This document shows, piece after piece, positions 11,938 to 25,100 of a stretch of 64,000 nucleotides of DNA. A program made the position numbers and the translations under genes. Numbering within the stretch: the first letter of the stretch is position 1; each line of letters starts with the position of its first letter. The DNA comes from Tubulanus polymorphus (lineage: Eukaryota; Nemertea; Palaeonemertea; Tubulaniformes; Tubulanidae): positions 11,389,951-11,453,950 of the forward strand of contig NC_134035.1 of NCBI RefSeq assembly GCF_964204645.1, in the 5' to 3' direction. Under the pieces are notes generated by a model. The model made no database searches. It was given only the letters and a program-made list of their open reading frames with translations, and was not told where the DNA came from.

Positions 11938-13635
11938 ATGGCGGCGCCCACAATGATAATCAAAGCGGTAAAACAGTTGATATTTTATGTCATCGGTGCC
12001 GTAGCATTCGTTTGCGCTTTGATTTCGACGATGAAATTCGTAAAGTTTTGTTCTACTCAGAAACTACGACGCCTCGTCATTGTCCACCCATCTTTAAATC
12101 AGTCGTCAACAGCATCAACAACAGCAGCAGCAGGACTCGACGGAGGATACCCAGCCGACTCTAGTACGACGGATGATAAACTGATTGGCAAAGAAGGTGA
12201 AATATTGCGGGTCCTTTATTATCACAACTTACGCCGTTTAAAGATAATCAAACCAGACTCTATCCATGGCCCGGGTAAAACCAAGACACCAAGGCTATCC
12301 ACAATTCTTAAAATGATAATTTGTCTTCTTTTCTTACAGTTTGGGATGAAATTTTATTGAGTTTGTTGAAAGACTTTCTGTTATTGCTGATGTTTGCATT
12401 ACAGCACAGTTTAATGGCTACTCGTTGTTTCAAGTCGATCGTGTACAGATATTTCAGTCTAATCGTTATCGAGCGTTCTGTATACGTATTCATCACTTCG
12501 CTCACTTTATCGGTAATTATTCGGCATACCTGACTAACTTGATCGAGATTAGTACTGAGCATAGCTCGTTGAAATTTCATTTCCGTATGTTTGACACCCC
12601 CAGACAACCGCTCCTGGATCCAGTGATGACTGTGAAACTGAATCCTGATCTCTATGTTAGATTATAAACCCTGAAGACCATTTGATATGAAAAAAAACAA
12701 CTGTCAGACATCTTAAGTCACTGAAAGAAACGTAATGAATTTTCATCCATTTCTTTCAGGTTGTATTGGACCGGTGGGAGTCGATAAATATTTTTCTATG
12801 GAATTTAGACACGTCTAAATCTCTGCTGTGGTGGACGTTATTTTCATTGGTTCATCTGTTTCTGTGGATGATACTGTTCGGTCAGCTGTGCTTGATGGAT
12901 CTACCAGAACTTCTCGGTCTCAAACAGGTAGCTATATCGCCTCTTGATTAAGTATTATTCTTAGTCGAATCGATTACCCGGTGTGATAATGGCTTTGTTA
13001 GTTTGATCATCTCAAACCCTTGAAGTGCCATAGTCGCCGCAGTATTGCGACTATGGCACTTAAAGGAATGTACAGAATTATATGAATCTTCGAGACCTAA
13101 TCAGAGTGTTTTCTTGTTCCTGAAACCATTCCAGATTTTGTCGGTCATTAGCATTAGCCCATGTATCATGCCCGGGACGGTAGACACCTATTATTAGCGG
13201 GTTAAGTCAGGCAAAACTATGACATGTGCATGTCGGGGTATAGTCAGGGAAAAAGCCAATAAAAGTAGTCGCCCTGTTGATTGTGTTTGAATTCAGGATG
13301 TTTAAAATAGTTTGTCTTATTGCATATTTCAGATCTACTTCTACAGCCTTGGAAACGTGCTTCCGATCAAACTAAAAACCTGGGATTTACAAATATTCTA
13401 CAGACACATGCGTCACCCCGGTTTGACGTGTTTAACGCTGATACTGTGCGTTCACCCGGTGATGTCTATCGATCGTTGGTTGTTCGCCACGGCGCTCGCG
13501 TTCTATAACTTCGCCGCGTTCCGCGTTACGCCCGACGATTACGTCTACATCGACGAACAAGTCGAACGAAAAGAATACGAACTGCAGCGAATGCGAACGA
13601 AGAGGAGAATGATGGTGACGTCTCAGGTTAAATGA
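11938..13635 (+). CDS. NRM: Nurim, multi-pass nuclear envelope membrane protein
   Basis: Four exons: 11938-12274, 12340-12512, 12760-12927 and 13333-13635, giving 326 residues. Phases agree at all junctions, and the first intron is only 65 bp. Family similarity is clear: IHGPVWDEI (vertebrate ILAPLAWDL), FALQHSLMA (vertebrate VGQHSLMA), RWESI, LPELLGLKQ, and the FYRHMRHPGL motif near residue 240. The last shares the RHP core of the isoprenylcysteine methyltransferase-like fold that nurim resembles. Nurim is an inner nuclear membrane protein whose biochemical role is unsettled. This copy is longer than the 262-residue human protein, mainly through a Ser/Thr/Ala-rich insert after the first helix (about residues 58-85) and a basic C-terminal tail. 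The start is a strong ATG in AAAATGGCGGCG. Confidence 0.92.
13023..13061. repeat. Perfect 15-bp hairpin in nurim intron 3
   Basis: AAGTGCCATAGTCGC at 13023-13037 is followed by a 9-base spacer and its exact reverse complement at 13047-13061. It sits inside the 405-bp third intron of nurim. It could be a remnant of a short foldback transposon or an RNA hairpin in the pre-mRNA. Confidence 0.8.
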
Positions 13636-14430
13636 AATTCCTCCTTTGTGCTGCCAAATACACGTACCAGTGAATATCGTTCATGGACTGGTTCATTACA
13701 GGTGTTTATACATTAGATATCTCATAGTTCTGGTTCCCCCACCACCGTTGCCACTACTGTCCAAACTCTCTCATAGCTGATCCGTCTTATCACTGTTACT
13801 ATCAAGGAGTGATGCATTGCCATAAGCGATGTGTTCGGTATTGTAGTAGTATCTAGTATAGTTTTTGATGATGAGTGTGCTGGGCAGCCCTTTTAGATAC
13901 TTTGTTTTTTTTCGATGTTTACCCTGTTGTCCAATATTTTCGAGGGCGAGAAAGTTGTACAGGAGTTGTATTTAGTGCTAACGAATAATAATATCCCCGC
14001 TTTTTAGTGCGCTTTGAATTCTTGCATTTATGTACAGTTATTTTTACTTACAGTAGAGTAACATGAATGATAATGTTTTATAAATTTACGAGTTATTTCG
14101 ATAATGTCTTTTTTGTAATTTTCATGTCTTCCAAACCTGGTATTTCGTTGTAAGTACACGGTAAATTATGATTTGATTTTGGATTAACGCAAATAGCATT
14201 TGTGGAATTATTCCATGGAATTTTCTGATAAAAAATCCATATAATGAATATATCTGGAGAGCCAATCATTTTTTCCTGAAATTCCTCGTGAAATGTTGTT
14301 TTCGATAGTTATTTGTATTTACCGAGTATGTCGATGTTTAATGCTAATGTAATGTAAACGTGTTTGTTATAATGTACATTTAGATATAAAATCATGTCTG
14401 GAAAAGTAATAAATTATACCTTTGTATCAT
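13636..14430 (+). other. Probable nurim 3' UTR
   Basis: No coding is seen after the nurim stop. The first good poly(A) signal on the plus strand is AATAAA at 14408-14413, which would give a 3' UTR near 0.8 kb. The next gene (copy A of the array) is convergent and ends about 0.6 kb further on. Confidence 0.55.
14408..14413 (+). terminator. Candidate poly(A) signal of nurim
   Basis: AATAAA lies 773 bases after the nurim stop codon. It is the clearest canonical hexamer in the downstream interval. Confidence 0.5.
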
Positions 14431-14936
14431 AAGAAGAACTCTTCTGTTTGTAGATTGTATGTGAATATGAATTATAGTAGACAATTCGGTGAATTAACTG
14501 AATTATTTTGGGAAAACCTTCCCGATTTGCATTTCTCAACTCGATGAAATATTTCCGGTCTCGATGCTACCGAGTAACGTAACCGCGAGTTCGTGATCCA
14601 CATCTTTTAGGTCATCTACGCTGTTAGGATTTGCCCACTGCGCACCCCGCGGACTCTTGCGTTCACTTCCCGTCCGCCTGAAGACATGATCTATTTTTTG
14701 GGGACATTTTCAACACGGCTTGATGAACGGTGATATTTGGTTTATATATACATCGACACATTATACATTTACGGCCCAGAATTGGCGAGATGGGAATCTA
14801 GATGGCCTTGTTGTTCGGCAACTAAGTTTTCATGATATATTTTGAAGACACTTCATTTAGACATAGTTTATATAGACGGTAGGGATGATATCAAGTTGTA
14901 TTGTCGTCACATATTTGTATTTTTACTGTTTACCAA

Positions 14937-14942
14937 TTTATT
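14937..14942 (-). terminator. Candidate poly(A) signal of array copy A
   Basis: On the minus strand this reads AATAAA, about 75 bases after the copy A stop codon. Copies B (22022-22027) and D (37450-37455) have the hexamer at a similar distance, so the position is conserved. Confidence 0.6.
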
Positions 14943-15015
14943 GTGTAACCAAACTTAATATCGTATCTTCATATTTCATATTTAACATTTCTCTTGCATC
15001 GCACCTCCAAATAAT

Positions 15016-18000
15016 CTACAATTCTTCTTTCGCTCGTAATGAGTCCTGAAATGATTTGAACATTCTTTTCATTATTTCTAAACCTTGCTTCATGTTCAGA
15101 CATTTTTACGTAGATTTCGTTTTCGAGAAGAAACCGATTTCTACTCCGATTCAAAACTCATAGCTCCAAGAACTCTAAGTAATTCCTGAGATAGTATTTA
15201 AGATTATTGAAAATTGTTTCTTACGTATGAATCGCTTACCTGTAGTGCGTCGATTTTCTTCCAGTAAACGCTACCCTCCTGGTGAATGGGCATGATCGGG
15301 AATCGTAACCGAACTCTACGGTCGATACCTGCATTTTTAAAGAAAAGCAACGTTATACATTATGAATCACTAACGAACGCATTCAATGAGGGGCCAAACA
15401 TTTTTGCGAATGACGATTTTTATCGTTAAGACAGCTGTCCAATTTAGTTGTATGATATGACGATATGATTTATTCGCGAAAAAGATCGCTACAAAATTCC
15501 CATGTTATATACAGGTGTACGCAAAACGTACGGATGAAACAATGCGTTGAATTAAGGAAAAGCCAATGCTGGCTTGAACTGGTCTTTATCCCTCGTCCAT
15601 TCACACTCACATATACATTCATATTCATTCGTTACCGAATAAAAGGGAGACGTACATACAGAAAGAATTGCAGATGAAGTTGTGACGCGTTATAGCGAGA
15701 TTTGAAAATATTGATAGGTAGAACGAAGGTAGTTCACTGAAGTTCAATTTTGAAGTTGGGAATTGTATTTAAATTACCTGGAATAGGCGGCAGTAAAATC
15801 CTCGCCCCGGACGCGACCACCTTTTGAGGCACACCCTTGCCGTCCTTCACATACATATAGCCGTTTGAAGTATCGGCCGGGTCCCCGCTGTATCCGTTAG
15901 ACGCGTAGAATTCTAGAGGAGTTATGTCGTAAAGACGCCTCCAAGCGTGCGTCAAGGCGTTACCCGGTTTCTTTCCGCTATTCGTTGAGACTTTCGGGTC
16001 CACGTTATGCTTTTATGAAATGAAATCATATCTATCAAAATATAGCATCAAAAAATGCAAACTTATTCACGTTTTGAAGATCCACGGCGATATTTAGGGC
16101 TCGTAAACGCAAATGATAAAGGGTGAAAAGATGAAACGCAATTGAATTAGTAATATATAGATTATTTTTCTGAATAAGAAACAAGCGATGGACGCATTTT
16201 CTTTTCATTAGCATTACCTTGTAAGTAATATTGTGAGGATTCCAGCTGTTAAGCGGAGTCAGATAGATAATTTCTAACGGTATCGCGTACGTGAACCTTT
16301 GTTTGGCTTGCACGCATTTCTTCTTCCGGCAGTACTCGACCTGAGGGAAAATATATACACGACAAATTGACAACAAAGCAGAATGTCTAGAGCCATTAGT
16401 GAAATATACGAAAATGACCACAACAATACGACTTTGAGACTAAAAGGGATCAACTTTCATGTCAATGGAAAGGCAATGATTTAACCAAGTCCATTTACAA
16501 TGTTTGAATTAGAAAAATTTCAAAAATATACATGTTAAAAAATCAACAACAATCGTCAAAATTCTGAACGTTAAATAAAACGTTAAATGTTTCATGTGAC
16601 ATCGACCATTATATAGATTTAGCTTTTTATGCATAAGTTTCGATCAATCTTTTCACCATTAGCGAACACTGATCAGTGCTTTCTAACCTCAGCTGGTGCT
16701 ATTTTTTCCTGCGTGGTCGAAGCCGCGAACAAACTGTCGTCGTCGAAACCGCGGTGTTGGAATCTAGATCCCATAGCGTCCCGGTCACCGGTGAACCATC
16801 TGTGATAATACGCCGCGTTCAAATCTTTTTCTGGTTCTACATACGACTGAAAAAACATTTTTCAAAACCATTTAACTGTGACTTCTATTCAAAGGCGGGA
16901 AGGGGATTCGAATAAAATTGTAATCCTGGGTTGACGAGAGACAAGTTGTTAAAAAACCGAGCGTGTAAACTATATAGTGCTTCTCTAAAACTGACCTTGG
17001 CGCGACTTCCGCTGATTCCGTCATCGACCATGTTGGCGCCGTAACCGTCTTTACCCGGGATTTCAGACATCAATTCATCGAGAAAATCATATCGATAACT
17101 GTCCTCTTTCCAGAAGTCTTGGTCTTTAGGGGCCAGCTTTATAAGGTATAGAATTGAAATGTCAGCATTAACGCGTAACACAGTTATGGTGGCCAACTAC
17201 ATAATATTTATACGCATTTCGAGTCGTTAATTCAATCGATTAAATCAACATACTTTCTTTGACCAATAAGAAAAAATACTTAAGCGAAGTTTTTTAAAGT
17301 GAATATATCTTTGGTGGGAAGAACATATTTCAACGTTGAATTCGAATTGGTTTCGGAGTTTTAGCTTTCTGGTGTCGCGGTTGTATTACCTTATATCTGG
17401 CAGCTCTAGACATCTCGTATTGTTTGATATCATGTTTATTTGCCATTCTGACGTCTAAATCATCGACGAGTACGAGTCGTTTAGTCGATAAATAGTTCTT
17501 CAACGGGTGACATACAATTCGATAGTTCCATTGCGCCAGAATCGGAACGCCGTTCACTACTTTAGTAATCGTAGTCGGCAGGTAGGCGAAATTCTCAAAT
17601 CGATCTTTTCGTCCAGTGTACGATGAGTATCTTACCTAAAAAAGGAATCGGAAAATATCTATTCGTTAAGTTATTCTATAAACGAGAACAGACAAACAGG
17701 TTTTCATACAGCTCGTACTTTTTCCTGAAGATCAAGCCACGACGAGGCGTCCAGGTGGTGTCGGTCGCTATCGAACGATTCTTCGATGGCGCCTCCGTCA
17801 GATACAGTCCATCCTCCTTCCAGAAAACACAACAACGGCTTGAAATAATCCTTGTAGTTTCTGTGAGTTTCGTTTTGTTGACTGAACGCCTTGAAATATT
17901 CCCTCATCTCTTGAATCTGCAATATTTGTAATGATCAGTGTGAGTTGGTGAGAGTTGTTTGATAACTAGAAGATCTATAATGGAATCTAAGTTTTTATAA

Positions 18001-21000
18001 TTATAATAAACCATTTTACAGTTGCTAGCCGCCATTTTGTTAGGGTACTTTTGTCCCGTATTGTTGGGTCATTTTTTTCTCTTTTTTAAAAACTATCCGT
18101 GATGTGTATTGTATCATATTTCATCTGTCCATGGATGGATTTTGACAACTTCAGCAACATTCAAACCGCGTGAATCTCTAGTTTTCAGTTATGTTAAAAT
18201 CATTTCTCAAATTTACAACAATGCGACATGTGAGCGATATAAAAATCGGTGCTCAGTTTTTGCCGTGCGCATAGAAATCCAGGGTACTGAACTTTGAAGT
18301 TCGTTTTTTTCAGAAATAATTTTCTAAAAAATCCAAACATTTCAAGCACTGTGCGCATAAACGCCCCCTTTCAGGTGAACTTTGAAATTTTAAGATATCT
18401 TGCCTAGTTTTTTTCCTATGGCTCTTTAACTGCAGCGCGTGTATTGTCATTCCGAGATTTGGCGCTGTTTTCTTTGCGTGTATTTCAGTATATGGGTGTT
18501 ATTTCTTCATTTTCACTACACTTGTCTCTACGGAAAATGGTTTTAATTGTTGGTACGAGTATCAGGTTTAAATATTACGGCATTAATACTGTATTCCGTT
18601 CTCCGGCGCTAGTTCGTAATGGCTGTAGTGGTAACCGCTTTTACGGCAGGCAGAGGCTTACGTACATGCACCCAAGAAAACCCAAAATATCACTCTTTTG
18701 TTGTAAATGCAATCCACACACTTCTTGCGTTTTTGGTGATGGTAGATGTCACTTTTTACTTTTTATCACCTGCGTCTGACATTCGAAAAAAAGAAAACGT
18801 TTTCTTATATTTTCTTCCCAATCTAATCAATCTTGAGTGTACTTAATAGAAAGTATTCATAGAAAGTAGCTGAATATTTGCCCCACCCCATTTGTCCAGC
18901 TTTTTGACCACTTCTCCATCCATCTAATTTCAGTAGATTTTTATGTAAATTTATTGATAGACTACTGATTTAAATGGTCATCATACTCGATTTTGAGTGC
19001 TATATTTCTTTTCTTCTTCCATCTCAATATAGGCCCATATATTCTCTTCCCGCGCGCAATTTCGAATGCGTGATCAAAATGCCGCTCAGTCTCGCTGCTA
19101 AAACTGGTCAGAAAAATCCCTTAAACCCCAACATCTCTAATGTCTCCGATCTATTATATTGCATAAACGACGTGATATTTAAACCTGATACTCGTACCAA
19201 CAATTAAAACCATTTTCCGTAGAGACAAGTGTAGTGAAAATGAAGAAATAACTCCCATATACTGAAATACACGCAAAGAAAACAGCGCCAAATCTCGGAA
19301 TGACAATACACGCGCTGCAGTTAAAGAGCCATAGGAAAAAAACTAGGCAAGATATCTTAAAATTTCAAAGTTCACCTAAAATGGGGCATTTATGCGCACA
19401 GTGCTTGAAATGTTTGGATTTTTTAGAAAATTATTTCTGAAAATAACGAACTTCAAATTCAGTACCCTGGATTTCTATGCGCACGGCAAAAACTGAGCAC
19501 CGATTTTTATATCGCTCTCATGTCGCATTGTTGTAAATTTGAGGAATGATTTTAACATAACTGAAAACTAGAGATTCACGCGGTTTGAATGTTGCTGAAG
19601 TTGTCAAAATCCATCCATCGACAGATGAAATATGATACAATACACATCACGGATAGTTTTTAAAAAAGAGAAAAAAATGACCCAACAATACGGGACAAAA
19701 GTACCCTAACAAAATGGCGGCTAGCAACTGTAAAATGGTTTATTCAAATAGGAGATTATCATCAAACGTCCGAAATATCGGTAGTGAGAAAAACCGCTTT
19801 GTTTCCAATATGTCCTTCTTATAAAATACCCGATATCTTTGATCGGGCAAGATATTCTGTCGTTCGTATTTTAGGCTCATTCAATAAATTTTTCTAAATC
19901 ATCTCTACCAATTCAGGTTCACGATTTCAACTTGGAAACGAATTGTAGATTGAAAAACGTGGTTTATTCATTACTATCATCATCCGTGTAAACGTTCTTA
20001 TCGATATCATTTCCATATTTAGAACATATCTCATGAAAATTATTACCCTTTAAACGTGACTTGTTTTATGATACAAGAAACTCTCTAAAAGATTTATTTA
20101 AAGAGACATTGCGATGTATTACTAAAGAAATTAGTTAAGATAGTAAACCATTACCAACCTGTTCTTCAATCGTGTCCTTTTCTGTAACTGTTTTCGGGAC
20201 GTCTGGGAACGTGATTGCCTCAACCTGATTGTAAGCGGTTCTGTTCATTCCGGGAGCAATGGAGGCAGGCTTCACGAGTTTATAATCGTTGTGTCTGGTT
20301 CTGAATTCGACTCCGTTCAACACGGCTACGAATTCGCCCATGCCGACTGTATTGATGAGGTTTGAGTGATCGTGCATGGCGGCAGCTCGCTTGCCGCTGT
20401 ACGTGGTCGAATGGTAGGTCTTGGTTCCTGTGGAAACACAAGGGTTTGCGTTGGAAACGCTGATTCAACAAATATGAATTCTTTATGACAATTTATGAAA
20501 ACATGAATATATAAGGAAAATACTCTTTTTTCAAACATTCAAACGAACGTTTTTATTACACATAGTAACTCCATTATGCATGTATATATGGTCATTTTCC
20601 TCATCATTTCAACCGGATTTCCAGGAATATTTTGCAATTCTGAGAAATCTTTTATTTACATTTAAGAATTGTCTTACCTCTCATTGCTCACTCATTCGAA
20701 CACTTTCAGAAGAACGTGCGATAAATTTTGTGTATATGGAAAAAAGCGATATAACAACTTTGAAACTTACCCTGGCGAGTGAGTCGTAGTTGTTTGATAC
20801 CAGATTTACCATCGGATCTGATACGTTCTTCTACGAACATTTGTTGTAACATCAACTGTCGCGAAATGTGGCTCATCGACTGTTCGATGTGTTTCAGTCG
20901 GGCGTCCAGAGATTCACCGACAGTTTGTTTTTTGTCCTTTTCTGGAGCGGCTGAGTGTGCGGCTGCGGTCATCACGACCAAAACTACCGCGCAGGACCAG

Positions 21001-21014
21001 CAAGTGGAAATCAT
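15016..21014 (-). CDS. Array copy A: predicted secreted protein of unknown family, 579 aa
   Basis: Ten coding exons: 21014-20771, 20427-20159, 17916-17710, 17635-17390, 17136-16996, 16846-16688, 16340-16218, 16009-15778, 15328-15240, 15045-15016. All junctions are GT-AG with consistent phases and the frame is open throughout. The protein has a signal peptide (MISTCWSCAVVLVVMTAAAH), a short amphipathic, possibly coiled-coil stretch (LDARLKHIEQSMSHISRQLM), then a soluble body with four conserved cysteines (PLLCF, IVCHP, YCRKKKC) and N-glycosylation sites at NRT and NET. I recognise no catalytic motif, transmembrane segment or named domain. Intron 2 is 2.24 kb because of a large foldback element. 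Exon 6 reads SYVEP where the others read SFVEP. Copy A lies at the 3' end of the array, convergent with nurim. Confidence 0.85.
18005..19744. mobile_element. 1.74-kb foldback element in intron 2 of copy A
   Basis: Two near-identical inverted arms of about 570 bp (18005-18575 and 19175-19744) flank a spacer of about 600 bp. The outer ends read AATAAACCATTTTACAGTTG and its reverse complement. The arms match over nearly their whole length with scattered substitutions and small indels. No transposase-like frame is present in arms or spacer, so it is a non-autonomous foldback or long-TIR element. A target-site duplication is not certain. Copies B, C and D lack it, so it entered after duplication. 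Confidence 0.85.
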
Positions 21015-21404
21015 TCTCGATTAATCTGATTAGAAGGAAAATAATTTTAAAGAGAAAGATATAATAGATGGTTATAGGCAGCTATTATCGTGTGTAATTA
21101 CAGTGTCGATAACGGGCTCCAATCTTATGCTTTCGTTCTTCATAGATCGGATGTGGCCTCTGCTTTGTGTCATCAGATAAGTTACATATTTATATAAATT
21201 CACAGTGAAACTTTTATTCGATATAGTATGTTCACATATATATTCGTGAATTAATAGATTATCTGCTTTCGTCAAAATCTAAGAGGACTCAAATTTAAAT
21301 CTTAAAATGCCATCCTATGATTTTGAATGAGATCTAATTAAGAGGAAAAATTGCCTCGAATCTTGTCACTGCTTTATTCAGTTTTTTTTTCCAGAGAAAC
21401 TTAC

Positions 21405-21512
21405 TTGTCTTTGTAGATCCCGTGTGAGTGTTTCGGAGCTTTCGACGACGAATGCGGCTCTAATTAGCGTACGCGTTTTATTTAAGCGCCTCCTGCGAGC
21501 TAATACAGCTGT
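21405..21512 (-). promoter_or_regulatory. Candidate promoter and 5' non-coding exon of copy A
   Basis: On the minus strand a conserved block contains an E-box CAGCTG (21506-21511), a TATA-like TTAAATAAAA (about 21476-21485), and then about 70 bases ending in AAGACAA followed by a GTAAGT donor at 21404-21403. The same block lies upstream of copy D (41775-41877). A possible acceptor (CTAATCAG) lies just before the copy A start codon, so a 5' UTR exon spliced to coding exon 1 is likely. Confidence 0.55.
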
Positions 21513-21779
21513 CAACGCGCAGGGTTCATTAGCTGCTATTTATCAGGAGGATATATGTAATCAAAATCATCACAAATAGAAAGCATCTGAAATGGCCGTG
21601 TACTGAATAAACAGCCGATTATAAACGAAGATAGCAGATGCGATTATCTTATTGTCCACGAGGTCGATCGATCGGTGAATTATTGCATTTCAATCAGGCC
21701 CATTTGCCTGATATGAGTTGTTTGCTGTGAATAGATCCAGAAAGTATTGGCTCGCAAAGATATTATCATTTTTTTGGTG

Positions 21780-22040
21780 CCGTAAAGAGAAGTAATCCTC
21801 GTTCAAGAAGGGTTTCTTACCCTGGCAGAGTCTCGCGATGCCATCGGTTTGGAATCTCAGCCGAGGGATGGTGACGCCATCGATACGAATTTTTAAAAAA
21901 GGTAGTCCTCGTCCAAGATCTGTAAGCTGTATATAACCTGTAAGCGCTAAACCTCCTCAAATCCACTAAATCAGATATATTTAAATGACCTGCACGCATT
22001 AGTATTTTCATTGTACACTCATTTATTATTAATCCAGCTA
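21780..22040. repeat. SINE-like repeat downstream of copy B
   Basis: This is a diverged copy of the repeat at 28590-28883 and 37165-37465. Shared pieces include CCGAGGGATGGTGACGCCAT (compare CCGAGGGAGGATGACGCCAT), CGAATTTTTAAAAAAGGT and TCATTTATTA near the right end. The repeat abuts the 3' end of copies B, C and D, so it travelled with the duplicated unit. Its right end supplies the candidate poly(A) signals. Confidence 0.65.
22022..22027 (-). terminator. Candidate poly(A) signal of copy B
   Basis: This reads AATAAA on the minus strand, about 100 bases after the copy B stop codon and at the position equivalent to that of copy D. Confidence 0.55.
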
Positions 22041-22125
22041 TAAGATATGACTGAGATATGATTTAGATATGATTTAGATATGACTTTAAAGTGTTTCATC
22101 TTCGTGCATCGCACCTCGAAATCAT

Positions 22126-25100
22126 CTACAATTCTTCTTTCGCTCGTAACGAGTCCTGAAATGGTTTTAATTTTCATCACATCATTTTCAAACCTTGCAA
22201 CATTTCTAGGGATTGAGCTCCTGGTCCAAAAGGTGTGAATTAGAATTCTTAACATGAAATTGTGTAATCGAGTAGGAACTGAACTTTTTATTTCCACGTC
22301 AAATTACGTAACTCATTATTAGAAATACAGCGCAAAGATTGAATTCATGTAATTTCTAGTAATAGATGGTTAAAAGGTTGAAAATTGTATTTTATGAATA
22401 GCTTACCTGTAGTGCGTCGATTTTCTTCCAGTAAACGCTACCCTCCTGGTGAATGGGCATGATCGGGAATCGTAACCGAACTCTATGGTCGATACCTGCA
22501 TTTATATTATACAAGAAATGTCACATCATGTATAGCATTTCTGAACCAACCGTTATGGAGGTAGTCATTGAGGGGTCAATCATATGTAAAAAAATGTATT
22601 TATAGCAAGGACAGTTTGAGGAATATTGAATTTACCTGGAATAGGTGGCAGTAAAAGCTTCGCTCCAGATGCGACAACCTTTTGAGGCACACCCTTATTG
22701 TCTTTGATGTACATGAATCCGTTTGAAGTGTCGGCCGGGTCCCCGCTGTATTCGTTAGACGCGTAGAATTCATGAGGAGTAAGCTTGTATGTCTCCCTCC
22801 AAGCGTGCGTGAAAGCATTATCCGGTTTCTTTCCACTACCCGGTGAGGTTTTTCGGTCCTCGTCATGCTTTTTTTAAATGAAGTTATATATATGTTAAGA
22901 TATAGTATCGCTATGATATAAACTTTATTCATATGATCTACTACGAAATGGCACATATATAGGTGAATGACGATGGAATAAAACGGATTTGGACGAAAAA
23001 TGATTTTTTCTGAATGAGATAAATTAATTCATTAATATTGTAACCTTGTTTTATATCATAACATTATTCATTGATTGTCACATTGTACAGATTATTGCAA
23101 TCTATTTCTGAAATAAATAAGATGAGAACCATAAACGAAGAACTCATTTCATTAGCATTATTACCTTGTAAGCAATATTGTGGGGATTCCAGCTGTTAAG
23201 CGGAGTCAGATAGACAATTTCCAGCGGTATCGCGTACGTGAACCTTTGTTTGGTCTGAACGCATTTCTTTCTCTTGCAGTAGTCGGCCTGGGGAAAAACA
23301 TCGAACAAGATTATAACGAAGCAAAATAGAGTCGTCCAAGAATTATGTACACCAAAATTGAGTTTAAGTATATGTGGTTAAAGTACTGCGTGATTCGGGT
23401 TTTTAACTTATATACGTGATGGAAAAATGATACAAAAGCCGTTAAGAATAACCCCAAAAATGTATCGATAAAATAAAAATGATAATCGTCACACTGCACA
23501 AAGATCGACTTTTTGAACACATTGATTTTATAAGCCTTTCGTTTTCGATGAATCTTTCACCATGTCGTACTGCTCTGAGCCAGTTTTTTCTAACCTCAGC
23601 TGGTGCTATTTTTTCCTGCGTGGTCGAAGCCGCGAACAAACTTTCGTCGTCGAAACCGCGGTGTTGGAATCTAGATCCCATAGCGTCCCGGTCACCGGTG
23701 AACCATCTGTGATAATACGCCGCGTTCAAATCTTTTTCTGGCTCAACGAACGACTGTAAAAACAAGGCGATTATTTCATGAATTAGTGGAAACATTTTTT
23801 TCAAAACGCCTTTTCGGCGACTTTTTCTTTAAGGTGGGAAGGGGCATTTGAAGAAAATGAATCGTGGAACGTGAAAAACCGATGGTCTAATCCACAGAGA
23901 GCTTCTTTAAAACTGACCTTGGCGCGACTTCCACTGATTCCGTCATCGACCATGAAGGCGCCGTAACCGTCTTTACCCGGGATTTCAGACATCAATTCAT
24001 CCAGCAAATCATATTGATAACTGCCCTCTTTCCAGGAGTCTTCGTCTTTAGGTGCCAGCTTAGAGAACAAAGAAAGTATCATCAGTATCAATGACAGTGT
24101 TGTTTATACGTTATTCGTGTAAAATATTTTTTCAAAAAGTCAATGAGTTTTTGATCAAGACAAATCGTGAACATTTTAAAAGATTATCAGGAGTTTTCAG
24201 GAGTATTACCTTATATCGGGCAGCTCTAGACATCTCGTATTGTTTGATATCGTGTTTATTTGCCATTCTGACGTCTAAATCATCGACGAGTACGAGTCGT
24301 TTAGTCGATAAATAGTTCTTCAGCGGGTGACATACAATTCGATAGTTCCATTGCGCCAGAATCGGGACGCCGTTCACTACTTTAGTAATCGTAGTCGGCA
24401 GGTAGGCGAAATTCTCAAATCGATCTTTTCGTCCAGTGTACGATGAGTATCTTACCTAAAACAAGGATTCGAAAAATATCTATTTGTTAAGTTATTCTAT
24501 AAACGAGAACAGAAAAAAGGTTTTCATACAGCTCGTACTTTTTCCTGAAGATCAAGCCACGACGAGGCATCCAGGTGGTGTCGGTCGCTATCGAACGATT
24601 CTTCGATGGTACCTTCATCAGATACAGTCCATCCTCCTTCCAGAAAACACAACAACGGCTTGAAATAATCCGTGTAGTTTCTGTGAGTTTCGTCTTGTTG
24701 ATCGAACGCCTTGAAATATTCCCTCATCTCTTGAATCTGCAATATTTGTAATGATCAACGTGAGCTGGTCGGGGTTTATTCGATGATTAGATTTTTAAAG
24801 CAATTTGTGTAAAGGCTAAACGTCCGAAAGAGTCGGAAAAACCGCTTTGTTCCCGTTTTTTTTCAAACGAAATATTTATGATCGGGGAAGATATTCTGCT
24901 GTTCATATTTTCACTTCGTTAAATGTATATTCCTCAATTTTCTCTATTCGTACAAGTTCATTCTGGTTCAATTTGGGAAACGAATAGTATAAATTGAATA
25001 TTACTTTATCAATTTTGAACAGTCTTATGAACAGTTCTTTTGTCTACGTATAGCAAGTGAAGAATAGATATTGCTAGATATTATTATATCGCCAGTTTTT

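Noticed and set aside
16035-16421. Longer minus-strand frames spanning array exon 7 and its introns
   Set aside because: Only the GT-AG bounded 123-nt core is conserved among the four copies; the flanks differ.
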